Source of the DNA: Cyanobacteriota bacterium
GTDB taxonomy: Bacteria; Cyanobacteriota; Cyanobacteriia; Cyanobacteriales; Microcoleaceae
Direction of reading: 5' to 3'
Assembly: GCA_025362325.1 (NCBI GenBank)
Contig: JANYGO010000108.1
Coordinates: forward strand, 1 to 53,230
DNA length: 53,230 nt
Under the pieces are notes generated by a model. The model was not told the origin of the DNA, did not search any database, and was given only the letters and a program-made list of their open reading frames with translations. Position 1 is the first letter of the stretch. Each line of letters starts with the position of its first letter. The translations under genes were made by a program, and so were the position numbers. This document shows, piece after piece, positions 26,800 to 38,167 of the stretch.

Positions 26800-28578
26800 A
26801 TGCAGATTACAGACGACCTCAACAGACTATTAGACATCGTGCCAGACGAGATCCGGCAGCCCCTAGAGCAGCACCCGCAGCGCAACAATCTCATTGAGAT
26901 TGTCATGGATTTGGGCCGCCGACCAGAAGCTCGTTTTCCATCCTCGGCCGAACATCTTTCCCAAACACCGATTTCCAAAGCAGACCTCAACTATTGCATC
27001 GATCGAGTCGGCAGCTTCGGCGGCGACAATCGAGCCGGCATCGAGCAAACCCTGCACCGAATTAGCGCCATGCGCAACCGCAGCGGCGAGATTATCGGCT
27101 TGACATTGAGGGTGGGCCGGGCTGTGTTCGGGACGATCGGGATTATCCGCGATTTAGTGGAAACCGGTCAGTCAATTTTGATGCTCGGCCGCCCCGGAGT
27201 CGGCAAAACCACGGCTTTGCGGGAAATTGCCCGCGTGCTCGCCGATGACTTGGAAAAACGGGTGGTAATCATCGACACCTCCAACGAAATTGCTGGAGAT
27301 GGAGATATCCCGCATCCGGCGATCGGCAGAGCTCGCAGAATGCAAGTTTCCCGTCCCGAACTGCAACACCAAGTCATGATCGAAGCAGTGGAAAACCATA
27401 TGCCCGAAGTGATCGTGATTGACGAAATCGGCACGGAATTGGAAGCTTTGGCCGCTCGGACGATCGCGGAAAGGGGCGTGCAGTTGGTCGGTACCGCCCA
27501 CGGGAACCGGCTCGAAAACTTGATGAAAAACCCGACTCTGGCCGATTTAATTGGGGGCATCCAAGCGGTGACGCTGGGAGATGATGAGGCGAGACGGCGT
27601 GGTTCTCAAAAGACGGTTTTGGAACGCAAATCACCGCCAACTTTTGAAATTGCGATCGAAATGTTGGAACGCCAGCGCTGGGTGATCCACGAACGAGTCT
27701 CTGATTCGATCGACACTCTGCTGCGAGGACGCGAACCCAACCAGCAAACCAGAAGCATCAGCGACACTGGACAAGTAATTATCGACCGCGAGTCAGCCGC
27801 TCCCCCCGCCCGGTTTCCAGGGATGCCAGCTTCCGCCTCAGCCCCCGCTGCGGTATCAGGAATGCGGCCAGTCACACCGATTTCTGGGTGGCGGAGTGCC
27901 GGCAAAATGGTGCCGATGCCCCCTCAAGGCGAGAAATTCGCTGCTACCGCTAACAGCGCGCCGGTGACTGAGACTCGGTATTTCGAGCAACTCCTCGAAG
28001 AATCCCTGTCCGTCGAACCGGTACCGCAGCACCGGGGACGTTATTCCCAGAATGTCGGCCCTAACGGCGAAGATTTGCCCCTCCACGTTTATCCTTACGG
28101 CATAGCTCGCCACCAGCTCGAACAGGTGATTTCGACGCTGAACCTGCCCGTGCAGTTGACGAAGGATATTGAGAGTGCTGACGTAGTGTTGGCTTTGCGA
28201 TCGAACGTGCGGAACCAGTCAAAATTGAGGCAGTTGGCAAAAACTCGCCAAGTTCCCCTGCACACAATTAAAGCCGGCACCATTCCCCACGTAGCGAGAG
28301 CTTTGCGGCGCCTGTTGGACATGGATGACCCGGGCACGCCGGAAGTGGCAGACCTCGCCTTATTCGCCCGCAGCGGTTCTTCTGACGAGCTCGAAGCTCT
28401 CGAAGAAACCCGCTTGGCTGTCGAGCAAATTGTCATTCCCAAGGGACAGCCGGTGGAACTTTTACCCCGTTCTCCCAATGTCCGCAAAATGCAGCACGAA
28501 CTTGTGGAACACTATCACCTGAAATCCCACAGTTTTGGGGAAGAACCCAACCGCCGCCTGCGGATTTTTCCAGCTTAA
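26800..28578 (+). CDS. Ycf45-like AAA ATPase with R3H domain
   Basis: The 592-residue product has a RecA-like ATPase core with Walker [10 protein letters not shown] (about 130-138) and Walker [12 protein letters not shown] Pro/Ala-rich linker and a C-terminal R3H nucleic-acid-binding domain ([30 protein letters not shown]) follow. This is the cyanobacterial and red-algal plastid Ycf45 type. A role with single-stranded nucleic acid is inferred from R3H; no reaction is established. I prefer ATG 26800 over the TTG at 26770 because [13 protein letters not shown] is the conserved N-terminus. Confidence 0.88.
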   Translation: MQITDDLNRLLDIVPDEIRQPLEQHPQRNNLIEIVMDLGRRPEARFPSSAEHLSQTPISKADLNYCIDRVGSFGGDNRAGIEQTLHRISAMRNRSGEIIGLTLRVGRAVFGTIGIIRDLVETGQSILMLGRPGVGKTTALREIARVLADDLEKRVVIIDTSNEIAGDGDIPHPAIGRARRMQVSRPELQHQVMIEAVENHMPEVIVIDEIGTELEALAARTIAERGVQLVGTAHGNRLENLMKNPTLADLIGGIQAVTLGDDEARRRGSQKTVLERKSPPTFEIAIEMLERQRWVIHERVSDSIDTLLRGREPNQQTRSISDTGQVIIDRESAAPPARFPGMPASASAPAAVSGMRPVTPISGWRSAGKMVPMPPQGEKFAATANSAPVTETRYFEQLLEESLSVEPVPQHRGRYSQNVGPNGEDLPLHVYPYGIARHQLEQVISTLNLPVQLTKDIESADVVLALRSNVRNQSKLRQLAKTRQVPLHTIKAGTIPHVARALRRLLDMDDPGTPEVADLALFARSGSSDELEALEETRLAVEQIVIPKGQPVELLPRSPNVRKMQHELVEHYHLKSHSFGEEPNRRLRIFPA

Positions 28579-28730
28579 ATAGTCCTCTGTAGGGTGCTTA
28601 TGGGCGCACCTTACGGTTTGAAGGCAGAAGGTAGAAAGCAAAAGGTAGATTTTTGTTCGTACTGCTTGGTGTTTTCTACCTTTGGTCTTTGGTCTTTGAG
28701 TTCCTGTCCGATCGATTACCATAACAAAAA

Positions 28731-28796
28731 CGGTTCGTTCGTAGTGCGGACTAAAGTCCGCTCTTTTCTTGCGGACTAAAGTCCGCACTACGAACC
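28731..28796. repeat. Family 2 palindromic repeat
   Basis: GTTCGTAGTGCGGACTAAAG and CTTTAGTCCGCACTACGAAC form a long hairpin just upstream of the chemotaxis cluster. A small TGTAGGGTGC/GCACCTTAC hairpin lies at 28588-28614. Confidence 0.8.
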
Positions 28797-28833
28797 TTAG
28801 TTATTGCGTACCTAAAAAAATTACAGAGTTGAC

Positions 28834-30498
28834 ATGAATGATGCACAAATTCAGCTATTTATCGAATTAATTGCGGCTCAGATGGGTCTAGAAACTCGCC
28901 CGCAAGATCTTGCGGGTTTATCTCAAAAACTTTTGACTCGGATGAAAGCTATAAAAATAGCTTTTCCTGACAAATATTATCAAATCTTAGCCACTCCGAA
29001 TCACGAAAGTCAAAGCGAATGGCGAGAACTCGCGCTGTTACTGACAATCAATGAAAGTTATTTCATGCGGGACAAAGGACAGTTTTCGCTCCTAGAAAAA
29101 GTTATTTTTCCTGAATTAATCGAGCAGAAGAGAAAACTGCACGAAAAATCAGGAATCAAGCCAACATTGCGAATCTGGAGTGCCGGCTGCTCGACCGGTG
29201 AAGAACCTTATTCTCTAGTGATTCTTCTCAAACAGCTAATTTCTGATTGGGAAAAATGGAAAATTATAGTTTTAGGTACTGATATCAATCAAGTCGCCAT
29301 CGCCAAAGCGCGACGGGGAATTTATAGCCCTTGGTCGTTTCGCTTAGTTGAGTCCGAACTGCAAATGCAGTATTTCGAGAGGCGAAAAACAGAGTGGGAA
29401 ATTGACCGGGAATTACGCGAATTTGTGAGCTTTAGCTGTGTAAATTTAGTGACAGATAATTTCCCTAATATTTATACAGATATTCATAACATTGATTTGA
29501 TTTTGTGCAGAAATGTTTTTGTTTATTTTGAAGCTCAATATATTTCACAGGTATTGAAAAAGTTTGCCAAGACGCTGAGACCTGGAGGATATTTAATGAC
29601 AGGTCACGCTGAAGTTCACCGTCACGCGATGAACGAGTTTCAAGCAAAGGTTTTCCCGGAGTCTGTTGTTTATCAAACCAAGAATATCCTAGAGGAACCA
29701 GGTAAAATAGAGTCTTTAATTGCACCAGCATCCCAGCCAAAATCGGCATTTTTGGAATTGGGAAACGGAGAAAAAATTAGTAGCGACAACGGTCAGTTAC
29801 CACAAAAAAAAACGGTTCTAGCTAGTCTTGCTAACGATAATTTTGGGCATTTAACGTCGATGTTAGCAGCAGGTAACGCCCTGGGAAAAATGCTCCGAAG
29901 TCGCTATGTCGAGGGCGATATGGCGAGCCAGAAACTGTCGGATTTACCTTCAACGCTCGCAGCAGCAAAAGAAACAGATCGCCAAACGCCTCAGATCCTG
30001 ATTGTAGAGGCAAAAGCTTGTTTTAAAAATAAAGCTTATGCTGAGGCAATGAATAAAGCAAAACAGGCGCTCGACCTGCAAGAACACAATTTTGATGCTA
30101 ATTATTTGCTGGCTCAAATTTATGCAAATTTAGGCCAGTATTCTCAGGCGATTGAATACTGCAATCGAGCTAGCAAAGCAGATGCTATGTCAATATTTCC
30201 TTATTTTTTGCAAGCTCAAATCGCTGAAGAACAAAATGACTTGGAAACAGCTAAGTTTTTTATTAAAAAAACGATTTATCTTTGCCCGTCTTTTGTTTCG
30301 GCTTATCTAGAACTCGGAAATATCTACAATAAAGAAGGTAAGCTAAATAAAGCTATTAAAATGTACAATTCATCTTGCGAAATTCTTAAAAAACTCCCGC
30401 CCCATACTCCGATCGAGCAACAGGGAAAAATGACAGCCACTCAATTATTGATGGATATCAAAAAAAAATTGGTAAAATTGTACAGCCAACCAAACTGA
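28834..30498 (+). CDS. cheR: CheR-type chemoreceptor methyltransferase with TPR domain
   Basis: The 554-residue product begins with the CheR N-terminal helical domain (1-85, including NESYFMRD at 73-80). The SAM-dependent methyltransferase follows (SAM loop RIWSAGCSTGEEPYSL at 113-128, LGTDINQVAIAKARRG, LILCRNVFVYF). After a poorly conserved linker (about 285-385), TPR repeats occupy about 390-515. It should methylate glutamates of the two receptors encoded downstream. TPR-fused CheR proteins often use the repeats for partner binding. First gene of a cheR-cheW-mcp-mcp-cheA-cheB cluster on one strand. Confidence 0.92.
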   Translation: MNDAQIQLFIELIAAQMGLETRPQDLAGLSQKLLTRMKAIKIAFPDKYYQILATPNHESQSEWRELALLLTINESYFMRDKGQFSLLEKVIFPELIEQKRKLHEKSGIKPTLRIWSAGCSTGEEPYSLVILLKQLISDWEKWKIIVLGTDINQVAIAKARRGIYSPWSFRLVESELQMQYFERRKTEWEIDRELREFVSFSCVNLVTDNFPNIYTDIHNIDLILCRNVFVYFEAQYISQVLKKFAKTLRPGGYLMTGHAEVHRHAMNEFQAKVFPESVVYQTKNILEEPGKIESLIAPASQPKSAFLELGNGEKISSDNGQLPQKKTVLASLANDNFGHLTSMLAAGNALGKMLRSRYVEGDMASQKLSDLPSTLAAAKETDRQTPQILIVEAKACFKNKAYAEAMNKAKQALDLQEHNFDANYLLAQIYANLGQYSQAIEYCNRASKADAMSIFPYFLQAQIAEEQNDLETAKFFIKKTIYLCPSFVSAYLELGNIYNKEGKLNKAIKMYNSSCEILKKLPPHTPIEQQGKMTATQLLMDIKKKLVKLYSQPN

Positions 30499-30615
30499 CG
30501 CGCCGGGAAAATCTAAACACCGGGTTTTTTTGTAAGTGCCTCGCTGGCAAAACCTATACGATCGCAAAAACGGTTTGTTGTCAAAAGTCCTACTAGATAA
30601 AGTGTCAAGGTAAAT

Positions 30616-31713
30616 ATGGAAACTAAGCCGTATCTTATATTTGAACAGAACGGTTTGCTGTGCGGTGTAGAAGTCGGCTGTGTTCGAGAAATTTTCTTTC
30701 TACCGGAGCTCACACCGATCGCCCAAGCGCCTCAAGATATTGTCGGGGCGATCGATCTTAGGGGCGAAATTCTGCCCGTGATGGATCTAAATCTCCGGTT
30801 TGGGTACGTTTGGCAGGAGTATTCTGTGACAGATAGTGCGATCGTCATAGAATGGCAAGAGGTTCGACTTGGCATCATTGTCGATCGAGTTACCGAAGTT
30901 AAGCAGATCCCCGCAGAGTCAATAACTCCGCAACTATCTTACGGGCGAGACAAGCCAGATGCGCCCGATCGTTTTTTAGCTGGATTCGCCCGCTGTGACG
31001 CCGATATTATCATGCTACTGAATGTCGATCGGCTAATTCGATATTCTCCCGACAAAACAGAGGCAAAAATCCCCGTTTCAGCCGCAGCAATCCAGGTAGA
31101 GGCTAAAAATTTGCAGTTAGAAATAGAGCCAAAACTGTTAGCAGAAGATACTAAAGTCTTGGGTAAGCCTCATGTTTTTTGTCCGAATGCTACAGCGGAA
31201 GAAAAAGCAATTTTTCGAGAACGGGCTGACAATTTGAGGCTGTTGGGCGATCGCGAAAATTCTGCCCCAATTAATATGTCCCTAGCCGTGGTTGCTTTGA
31301 ACGGCGAACACTTTGGTATCAATCTCGCGGTAGTGCGCGAATTTACTGACATTCGCCAAGTGACTCCGGTTCCTTGCACCCCCGATCGCATTATTGGCAA
31401 TATGAATTTGCGGGGCGAGATTCTGACGCTAGTGGACATTCGCAATGTTTTAAATATGTCGCCGGATACAAAATCTCTATCTCAGGCGATCGTTGTTGAA
31501 ATTGAAGATTTGGTCGCTGGTATAGTGGTTGACGAAATATTAGATATTATACATTTAAATTTATCCGATCTTGCGACTATTCCTGCTGCAATAAATTCGG
31601 TCAACCGCGAATATCTCCGGGGTACCGCTTTTTACGAAGAAAAAATCATCACTGTTCTCAACTTGCAGAAACTCTTCACAAAAGGGGGAATTGTTGTTGA
31701 TGAGGAGGTTTGA
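30616..31713 (+). CDS. cheW: Tandem CheW-domain adaptor
   Basis: The 365-residue product contains two complete CheW domains: one at about 5-140 (YLIFEQNGLLCGVEVGCVRE, GAIDLRGEILPVMDL) and one at about 220-355 (NMNLRGEILTLVDIRNVL, AGIVVDEILDII). About 80 less conserved residues lie between them. CheW couples receptors to CheA. Double-CheW proteins could cross-link two receptor or kinase units. The ATG at 30616 has an AAGG ribosome binding site. Its place between cheR and the receptors fits one signalling unit. Confidence 0.9.
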   Translation: METKPYLIFEQNGLLCGVEVGCVREIFFLPELTPIAQAPQDIVGAIDLRGEILPVMDLNLRFGYVWQEYSVTDSAIVIEWQEVRLGIIVDRVTEVKQIPAESITPQLSYGRDKPDAPDRFLAGFARCDADIIMLLNVDRLIRYSPDKTEAKIPVSAAAIQVEAKNLQLEIEPKLLAEDTKVLGKPHVFCPNATAEEKAIFRERADNLRLLGDRENSAPINMSLAVVALNGEHFGINLAVVREFTDIRQVTPVPCTPDRIIGNMNLRGEILTLVDIRNVLNMSPDTKSLSQAIVVEIEDLVAGIVVDEILDIIHLNLSDLATIPAAINSVNREYLRGTAFYEEKIITVLNLQKLFTKGGIVVDEEV

Positions 31714-31953
31714 AGAAAGATTGTACGGTGAAATCGGGGTCGCACCTGCACAAATCATGTCCGCGCCACCCGAAACTAAAGAAAAGAGGGTAATAGAACA
31801 GAATTTGGTATGATCATATTTGCTACTGTCACTGCACGGCATTGATCCCAGAAATTTCCGGCTGGTTTCTATTGCCAACGCGGGACTCCCAACGACTATC
31901 GCAACGTCACACAATTACTACAGAAAATCCTATCTTAAACTAAGGAAAAAAAG

Positions 31954-33414
31954 ATGTTTGCTAAAATTAACAAATTAAAGATTAGAAACAAGATGCTGCT
32001 CGGATATCTAGCACCAGCAGCTATATACTTAGGGTTTCCAGCCCTAGTTTTCGGTACTACAAATCAGGTATTCAAGACTTTTACAGAAGTAGAAAGAGTA
32101 GAAAATACAGTCGGAGGAATAAGTAATGTGTCCGTAGGGGCGGAGCAAATGGTACGGGGAATGCACGGGTATTTAATTAATAAAAATCCGCAGTTTTTAA
32201 CAGATTTTAAGACAGGTGCAGAGTTGGCTCGCCAGTCGGCGAATAATGTACAGCCAATCGTGAAAAATCCCCAACAGAGAATCCGTTTGGAGAAGATGCT
32301 AGAGCTAGTTAACGACTATTATGATGGTTCAAACGAAATAGTTCGCTTATTTCAGCAAAATCAGAAAACAGAAGCCCTTGCTTTATTTAATACAGCTAAG
32401 TACACAAAATTTGTGAATGAATTTGTGGAATTGAACCTGGAATTTCGGGAAACTGAATTAAAGATGATTAAGCAAGAAACGCAAATCACGAAAGCAGCTT
32501 TAAGCTTTTTGGTATCGATGCTGGTGATTAGTTCACTGCTGTTAGTCCTGCTTGGTGCGGGTGTTGCTTGGCTGATTTCGTCGGGAATTGCTGGAACGAT
32601 CGATCGCGCAATTAGTGCGATCGCCAGTTCTTCCGCCCAGATTGCCGCCACAGTTGAAGAACAAGAACGCATGGCAAGCCAGCAAGCAGTTTCAGTCAAT
32701 CAAACCACTACAACAATGGACGAATTGGGTGCATCTTCTAGGGCAACTTCCCAGCAGATAGAAACTGCCGCATCTCAAGCAATGCAAGCTTTAACTTTAG
32801 CTGGCGCAGGTACAAAAGCTGTCGAACAAACCTTAGAAGCAATGGCAACACTGAAAACAAAAGTACAGGAGATGCAAGGGCAAATTATGCAGTTGAGCGA
32901 GCAAACCGATCGCATTGGCAATATCTCAACTGTAGTTAGCGATTTGGCAAATCAAACTAATATGTTAGCGCTAAATGCGGCTGTCGAAGCAGTGCGGGCG
33001 GGCGAACACGGCAAGGGTTTCGGCGTTGTGGCCTCGGAAATTCGCAAACTTGCCGATCGCAGTAAAAAATCTGCCTCCCAAATTAATCTGTTAGTTGCTG
33101 ATATTCAGAGATCAATTAACTCAACAGTAATGGTGACAGATGAAGGAACTAAAACTGTGGACTATGGCGTAAATATTGCGGAGGAAACCGCAGCAGCATT
33201 TGCCGGAGTCGCTGATGCAATTAATAACGTGGTTTTGAGCTCTCAGCAAATTTCCCTGAATGCCAAACAGCAAGCAATCGCGATCGAACAAGTGGTGGAA
33301 GCGATGAACTCCCTCAACCAAGCAGCCGCACAAACAGCTTGCGGTATCACTCAAACTAAAGTCGGCACTCAAAAATTGAATGAAGCTGCTTTAGATTTAA
33401 AAGCAGTTGTTTAG
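31954..33414 (+). CDS. Methyl-accepting chemotaxis protein (short sensor)
   Basis: The 486-residue product has a first membrane helix near 17-37, a helical extracytoplasmic sensor of about 140 residues (40-175, four-helix-bundle or CHASE3-like) and a second helix near 180-205. The signalling domain has the hairpin tip [20 protein letters not shown] followed by [19 protein letters not shown] see no clear HAMP domain between membrane and signalling domain. It ends in [13 protein letters not shown], nearly the same as the next receptor, so the two are related by duplication of the signalling part. Confidence 0.9.
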   Translation: MFAKINKLKIRNKMLLGYLAPAAIYLGFPALVFGTTNQVFKTFTEVERVENTVGGISNVSVGAEQMVRGMHGYLINKNPQFLTDFKTGAELARQSANNVQPIVKNPQQRIRLEKMLELVNDYYDGSNEIVRLFQQNQKTEALALFNTAKYTKFVNEFVELNLEFRETELKMIKQETQITKAALSFLVSMLVISSLLLVLLGAGVAWLISSGIAGTIDRAISAIASSSAQIAATVEEQERMASQQAVSVNQTTTTMDELGASSRATSQQIETAASQAMQALTLAGAGTKAVEQTLEAMATLKTKVQEMQGQIMQLSEQTDRIGNISTVVSDLANQTNMLALNAAVEAVRAGEHGKGFGVVASEIRKLADRSKKSASQINLLVADIQRSINSTVMVTDEGTKTVDYGVNIAEETAAAFAGVADAINNVVLSSQQISLNAKQQAIAIEQVVEAMNSLNQAAAQTACGITQTKVGTQKLNEAALDLKAVV

Positions 33415-33518
33415 AATAGTCATGTACCTAAATTTTAAAATCAGTAGTAAGGAAGAAGGAAGTTTGGCAACGAGCAATGTACGGGATGTAACGGATTGAC
33501 AAAAGAAGTAAAAAAATA

Positions 33519-33545
33519 ATTACCAATTACCAATTACAAATTACA
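33519..33545. repeat. Heptamer array (CCAATTA type)
   Basis: Repeated TTACCAA heptamers end one base before the start codon of the second receptor, replacing any obvious ribosome binding site. Confidence 0.7.
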
Positions 33546-33546
33546 A

Positions 33547-35430
33547 ATGATCCATAAATTTTTCCAAAAAATCCAAAACCGACTCATGTTGCTTTTAATT
33601 TTAACCACCTTGATGCCAGTATCTCTGATCGGCTGGTATGGAATTTCTTCTTCCGCAGCAGCACTGAAAACTTTAGCCTTGACAAATCTTGCTGAAAGCG
33701 TCGCTTCCAGCGGAGAAAAGATTGTCAACAATTTAGAAAATATCAGTTACGATGTTTTGTTCCTTCGCAAATCTCCCCCTATTCAAGAAATGATTAGAGC
33801 CAGAGAGGGAAATGGAATAGACAAAGAAACTAATTCAACTTATCAAAATTCCGTCGCTCGAATGCAAATCATATTTTCAGCAATGATGGAAGTCAAGCCA
33901 TATTATATGCAGTTGCGTTATATAGATGAAAAAGGTAACGAGATCGTGCGCCTAGATTCTGACGGCAAAAATATCAAAGTTATTCCAAATTCTCAACTAC
34001 AAAATCAGGCTAATAGGGATTATTTTTACTTAACTATGAAGCTAAAACCTGGAGAAATCTATGTGTCTCAATTCAATCTAAATCAGGAACGCGGTAAAAT
34101 AGAAATTCCTTACAAGCCAACCATTCGCCACGCAACTCCAATTTTTAATATAAAAGGAGAAAGAAAAGGCATTTTGATTGCTAATTCCTTCGGCAGCAAT
34201 CTGATTAATATAGTTAAAGAGATAAATGATGAAAAATTAGGCGAAGCTTTTATGTTAAATCAAGATGGTAACTACATCTACCATCCCAATTCTACAAAAG
34301 AATGGGGTTCTGACAAAAAAACAGATGAAAATATTAACAAATATTATTCAGCAGAGATAGTAACTCAAATACTTTCCGGTGGCATAGGCAAGATTGATCT
34401 GAGCGATCGAGTTATTAGTTATTATACAATTTTTTCCAGAAAAAACAACAATAAAATGTTTTTTGTGATTGTGAACCAAGCACCTAAGACTTTGCTCTTT
34501 GATTCTGTTTTTATTCTCCAAAAAATAGCTGCAATTATTACTATATTGTCCCTAAGTACCGTGCTGATATTAGGATTGTTTGTGCTGCAACAACTAATTA
34601 AGCTGATTCGGGGACTGAGCTATCAAATATCGTCATTTTCAATGCAAATATTATCTAATATGAACCAGCAAGAGCAAGTCGTGTATCAGCAATTTATCTC
34701 GGTTAATGAAACAACTGCAACCTTAGAAAATTTGGGCATATCTTCTGGGCACACAGCCGAGCAAGCTGAGGCTGTTGCCGCCGCTGCTCGCCAAGCTTTA
34801 ACGCTGGCCCAAGAAGGTACTCAAATGGTTGAGCAAACTCTCAATCAAATGCTGAGTCTTAGGGAAGCTGTGGCGGCGATTTCTCAGCAAAATCAGCGAT
34901 TGGGGGATAGCACGAGTCAAATTGGTAATATCTCGGTTTTGGCAAATTTAGTTAGTGATTTAGCTAGTCAGACAAATATGCTGGCTCTGAATGCGGCTGT
35001 CGAAGCAGTCAGAGCCGGCGAGTATGGCAAAGGTTTTGCGGTGGTAGCAAGGGAGATTCGTAAGCTAGCAGATGAAAGCCAACAAGCGGCGCAAAAGATT
35101 AATGATATGATTCCAGAAATTAAGGGTGCGATCGACTCCACTGTGAAAGCAACGGAAAAAAGTCGGAAAACAGTCGCTGCAGGGGTGAAAACCGCGCAGG
35201 ATACGGCAGAAGCTTTTACGGGTGTTCGGGAAGCTTGCAATCTGGTGTTTGCTAGCAACCAACAAATCTCTTTGAATATTAAACAGCAGGCGATCGCGAT
35301 CGAGCAAGTAGCTGATGAAATGAATTCTCTTAACCGCACTGCATCTCTGACTATCAGTGGCATTACTCAAGTCAAAGTAGGTACTCAAAAACTTAATGAA
35401 GCTGCTTTAAATCTCAAGTCTATAGTCTAA
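33547..35430 (+). CDS. Methyl-accepting chemotaxis protein with Cache-type sensor
   Basis: The 627-residue product has membrane helices near 11-30 and 318-345 that enclose a large periplasmic domain of about 280 residues. It has dCache features: [46 protein letters not shown] and the second lobe [12 protein letters not shown]. Such domains usually bind amino acids or other small ligands. The signalling domain has [20 protein letters not shown] and [22 protein letters not shown] is again not evident. The start codon follows a heptamer array directly. Confidence 0.9.
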   Translation: MIHKFFQKIQNRLMLLLILTTLMPVSLIGWYGISSSAAALKTLALTNLAESVASSGEKIVNNLENISYDVLFLRKSPPIQEMIRAREGNGIDKETNSTYQNSVARMQIIFSAMMEVKPYYMQLRYIDEKGNEIVRLDSDGKNIKVIPNSQLQNQANRDYFYLTMKLKPGEIYVSQFNLNQERGKIEIPYKPTIRHATPIFNIKGERKGILIANSFGSNLINIVKEINDEKLGEAFMLNQDGNYIYHPNSTKEWGSDKKTDENINKYYSAEIVTQILSGGIGKIDLSDRVISYYTIFSRKNNNKMFFVIVNQAPKTLLFDSVFILQKIAAIITILSLSTVLILGLFVLQQLIKLIRGLSYQISSFSMQILSNMNQQEQVVYQQFISVNETTATLENLGISSGHTAEQAEAVAAAARQALTLAQEGTQMVEQTLNQMLSLREAVAAISQQNQRLGDSTSQIGNISVLANLVSDLASQTNMLALNAAVEAVRAGEYGKGFAVVAREIRKLADESQQAAQKINDMIPEIKGAIDSTVKATEKSRKTVAAGVKTAQDTAEAFTGVREACNLVFASNQQISLNIKQQAIAIEQVADEMNSLNRTASLTISGITQVKVGTQKLNEAALNLKSIV

Positions 35431-35452
35431 GAAGGAAGATTAGCAACTGATT

Positions 35453-35568
35453 TTGTAACGGATGTAACGGATGTAACGGATAGAGTTACAAATTAGCGAT
35501 TACCAATTGCCAATTACCAATTGCCAATTACCAATTCCCGATTACCAATTCCCAATTCCCAATTCCTC
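35453..35568. repeat. Nonamer (ATGTAACGG) and heptamer arrays
   Basis: Three ATGTAACGG units (35455-35480) are followed by many heptamers of CCAATTA, CCAATTG and CCAATTC type (35497-35567). They fill most of the gap between the second receptor and cheA. A related GATGTAACGGAT lies at 33485 before the previous gene. Confidence 0.75.
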
Positions 35569-35582
35569 CATCCCCCAAATGT

Positions 35583-38072
35583 ATGATTGAAGATGAAGAA
35601 CTCCGAGATGTATTTAAAATAGCTAGTGAAGAACATTTGCAGAAACTAGACGATGGATTGCTATACTTGGAACAATACCCGGGTGACTCAGCTAAGTTAG
35701 AAGAATTGCTGCGGGAAACCCATTCTCTTAAAGGCGATGCTGGGATGCTGGCAGTCAAAAATGTAGCATCTTTAGCTCATCAAATAGAGCATATTTTGGG
35801 GGGTGTCAAGCGCGGAGAAACTCAACTAAATCCAGATATTAGCGATCGACTTTCGCAAGGTTTAGACGCCATCCGCAAGCTCGTTGACGAAGCCGTCACG
35901 GGCGAAGACTCCGGTATCAATACATTTTACGTCCTCGCTAGCATGATGGGTGCTTCTAACAAGCCTCAGCCAGACACCCTGACAGCAGAGCCAGAATCTT
36001 CAAAAATACCAGAACAAGAATTAGTGAAAACGCAATTTACTAATTCAGAAACGCCGCTACCAGAAACAAACAGTGAAACTGCTTCCGCCGCGAATTTAGA
36101 TAATAATTACTCTTTTTCGACACTACAATCCGAGCAAGAATTGCTGTTGCAAGCTCACAACTTGCCTACCGCTTCTGCACCCGCCACTGCATCGACTTCC
36201 CAACCCACTGTTAGTCGTGCTTCTAGTTCGTCTTACCGCATCGAAACGATTCGCGTTGCTACCCAAAATTTAGACGATTTAATGACTCAAGCTGGGGAAC
36301 TTACTGTCACTAAAACTCGGCTAGTACACCGACTTTCTGACATGGAAAAACTCACCAATTTGTGGGAAAGTTGGAGCAGAGAAGCTTTTATTAATCGGTT
36401 GGCTTTTCATCAGATAGAATCGGATCGAAATGAATCTAAACAAAACGATCTCATTATACAGTTACAGAATTATTACCAGCGTACTGAAGAACGTTTAGAA
36501 CGTCTGGGAACTCTAGTAAATCGCTTGAAAAATCGAGTTGATGAAGATACTGCCAGACTCGAATTAATTTCGGAGGAATTAGAATCAGGAATTCGCACTC
36601 TTAGACTGCTGCCTTTGTCAACTATTTTTAATTTATTTCCCCGAGCGGTTAGAGAGTTGGCGAAGCGAGAAGGAAAAGAAGTTGAATTAGTCATTGAAGG
36701 TGGAGAAACTAGAGCTGATAAACGCATTTTAGAAGAAATGAAAGACCCTTTGATGCACATGATTCGGAATGCGATCGACCACGGCATCGAGACGCCAGAC
36801 GAACGCGAAAAAATGGGAAAATTTGCCGCTGCTACTCTCCGAATTCAAGGCTATCATACTGCTAACAATATTATCATTGAAGTGGCCGATGACGGGCGAG
36901 GACTGAATCTCGATCGCATTAAAAAAACTGCTGTAAAACGTAACATTTGCACGCTGGAAGAACTGGCGGTGATGACAGAAAGCCAAGTTCAATCGCTGAT
37001 TTTTGCTCCGGGTTTTTCAACCAGAACATTTGTTACTGAAATCTCGGGACGGGGGGTGGGATTAGATGTAGTTAGGACTAATGTTGAAGCACTGAAAGGT
37101 AGTATTCAAGTTGAATCTGTATTGGGAAAAGGATGCACTTTCCGGCTGCAAGTCAGCACCTCGCTAGCTACTGCAAATGTATTAATTGTAGCGGTTGAAG
37201 GTCTGGCTTACGCGCTACCCATTGAGTTTGTTGAAAATGCCAAAATGGTTTCTAAGTCTGAGATTTTTGCCGTTGAAGGTAAGGCAACTATACTTTCAGA
37301 TTCTCAGCCGCTATCAGTTGCTTATTTGGCTGATTTACTGGAGTTAAATAATAGAGACTGGCTGCCTAAAAATCGGGAGTGGAGACGGGGAAATTGGAGA
37401 GAAGTCAAGCAAAAAATAGAGGGAGAGTCCCGGAATTCAAATTATCCAAAAATGTCTTGTATTGTGTTAAAAGTTGGGAAGGAAAGATTGGGATTATTTA
37501 TAGATGCTTTGATAGATCAACAGGATGTGGTGATTAAACCTCAAAGTCAATTGCTGAAACGGGTGCGAAACGTTTCAGGTGCAACGATTCTGGGGACGGG
37601 GGAAGTTTGTATGGTGCTCAATCCTCACGATTTGATCAAGTCTGTACGCAAGCAAGTTTTTTCGGGTGGGGTTGGGAGTGCCCGATCGCCAATTCAGACA
37701 GTCAGCCGAAAACAAGTTATACTTTTAGCAGAAGATTCGATCGCTACCCGCACTCAAGAAAAGCGCATCCTGGAAGGTGCAGGTTATGAAGTGGTGACAG
37801 CAGTAGACGGATTAGATGCTTTCCAAAAATTAAAAACTCGCTATTTTGATGCTGTTATTTCTGACGTACAAATGCCTAATTTGGACGGTTTGGGACTGAC
37901 TGTTAAAATTCGCCAGCAAAAAGAATACAGTGAGTTGCCGATTATTTTGGTGACATCTTTGGCGTCGGATGAAGATAGAAAAAGAGGGGCTGATGCCGGG
38001 GCTAATGCTTATATTCCTAAAGGTACGTTCAATCAAGATGTACTGATTGAAACACTCAAAAGGTTAGTTTAA
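35583..38072 (+). CDS. cheA: CheA-type hybrid histidine kinase with C-terminal receiver
   Basis: The 829-residue product contains, in order, an Hpt domain with His47 in RETHSLKGDAGML and a Ser/Thr/Glu-rich linker (about 125-215). A dimerisation helix pair (DDLMTQAGELTVTKTRLVHR, about 235-345) follows. Next are the CheA ATPase (MHMIRNAIDHGIETP; VADDGRGLN; GFSTRTFVTEISGRGVGLDV), a CheW-like domain (about 525-690) and a receiver (about 710-829, phosphoacceptor Asp761 in ISDVQMPNLDG). It should autophosphorylate and pass phosphate to its own receiver, to CheB or to separate receivers. Fused receivers are common in cyanobacterial CheA proteins that govern pilus motility. Confidence 0.93.
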   Translation: MIEDEELRDVFKIASEEHLQKLDDGLLYLEQYPGDSAKLEELLRETHSLKGDAGMLAVKNVASLAHQIEHILGGVKRGETQLNPDISDRLSQGLDAIRKLVDEAVTGEDSGINTFYVLASMMGASNKPQPDTLTAEPESSKIPEQELVKTQFTNSETPLPETNSETASAANLDNNYSFSTLQSEQELLLQAHNLPTASAPATASTSQPTVSRASSSSYRIETIRVATQNLDDLMTQAGELTVTKTRLVHRLSDMEKLTNLWESWSREAFINRLAFHQIESDRNESKQNDLIIQLQNYYQRTEERLERLGTLVNRLKNRVDEDTARLELISEELESGIRTLRLLPLSTIFNLFPRAVRELAKREGKEVELVIEGGETRADKRILEEMKDPLMHMIRNAIDHGIETPDEREKMGKFAAATLRIQGYHTANNIIIEVADDGRGLNLDRIKKTAVKRNICTLEELAVMTESQVQSLIFAPGFSTRTFVTEISGRGVGLDVVRTNVEALKGSIQVESVLGKGCTFRLQVSTSLATANVLIVAVEGLAYALPIEFVENAKMVSKSEIFAVEGKATILSDSQPLSVAYLADLLELNNRDWLPKNREWRRGNWREVKQKIEGESRNSNYPKMSCIVLKVGKERLGLFIDALIDQQDVVIKPQSQLLKRVRNVSGATILGTGEVCMVLNPHDLIKSVRKQVFSGGVGSARSPIQTVSRKQVILLAEDSIATRTQEKRILEGAGYEVVTAVDGLDAFQKLKTRYFDAVISDVQMPNLDGLGLTVKIRQQKEYSELPIILVTSLASDEDRKRGADAGANAYIPKGTFNQDVLIETLKRLV

Positions 38073-38127
38073 TCGTGGAAGGGGAAGGGAGAGGAAGAGG
38101 GAGAGGGGGAGATTCAAGGAGGGGCAA

Positions 38128-38166
38128 CCAATTACCAATTACCAAGTGCCAATTACTAATTAGCAA
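38128..38166. repeat. Heptamer array (CCAATTA type)
   Basis: Several ACCAATT-type heptamers between cheA and the nested repeat element. Confidence 0.65.
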
Positions 38167-38167
38167 T

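Noticed and set aside
30505..30531. Terminator after cheR (CCGGG ... CCGGG followed by seven T)
   Set aside because: The two CCGGG blocks are direct, not inverted, so only a weak 4-bp CCGG stem is possible.
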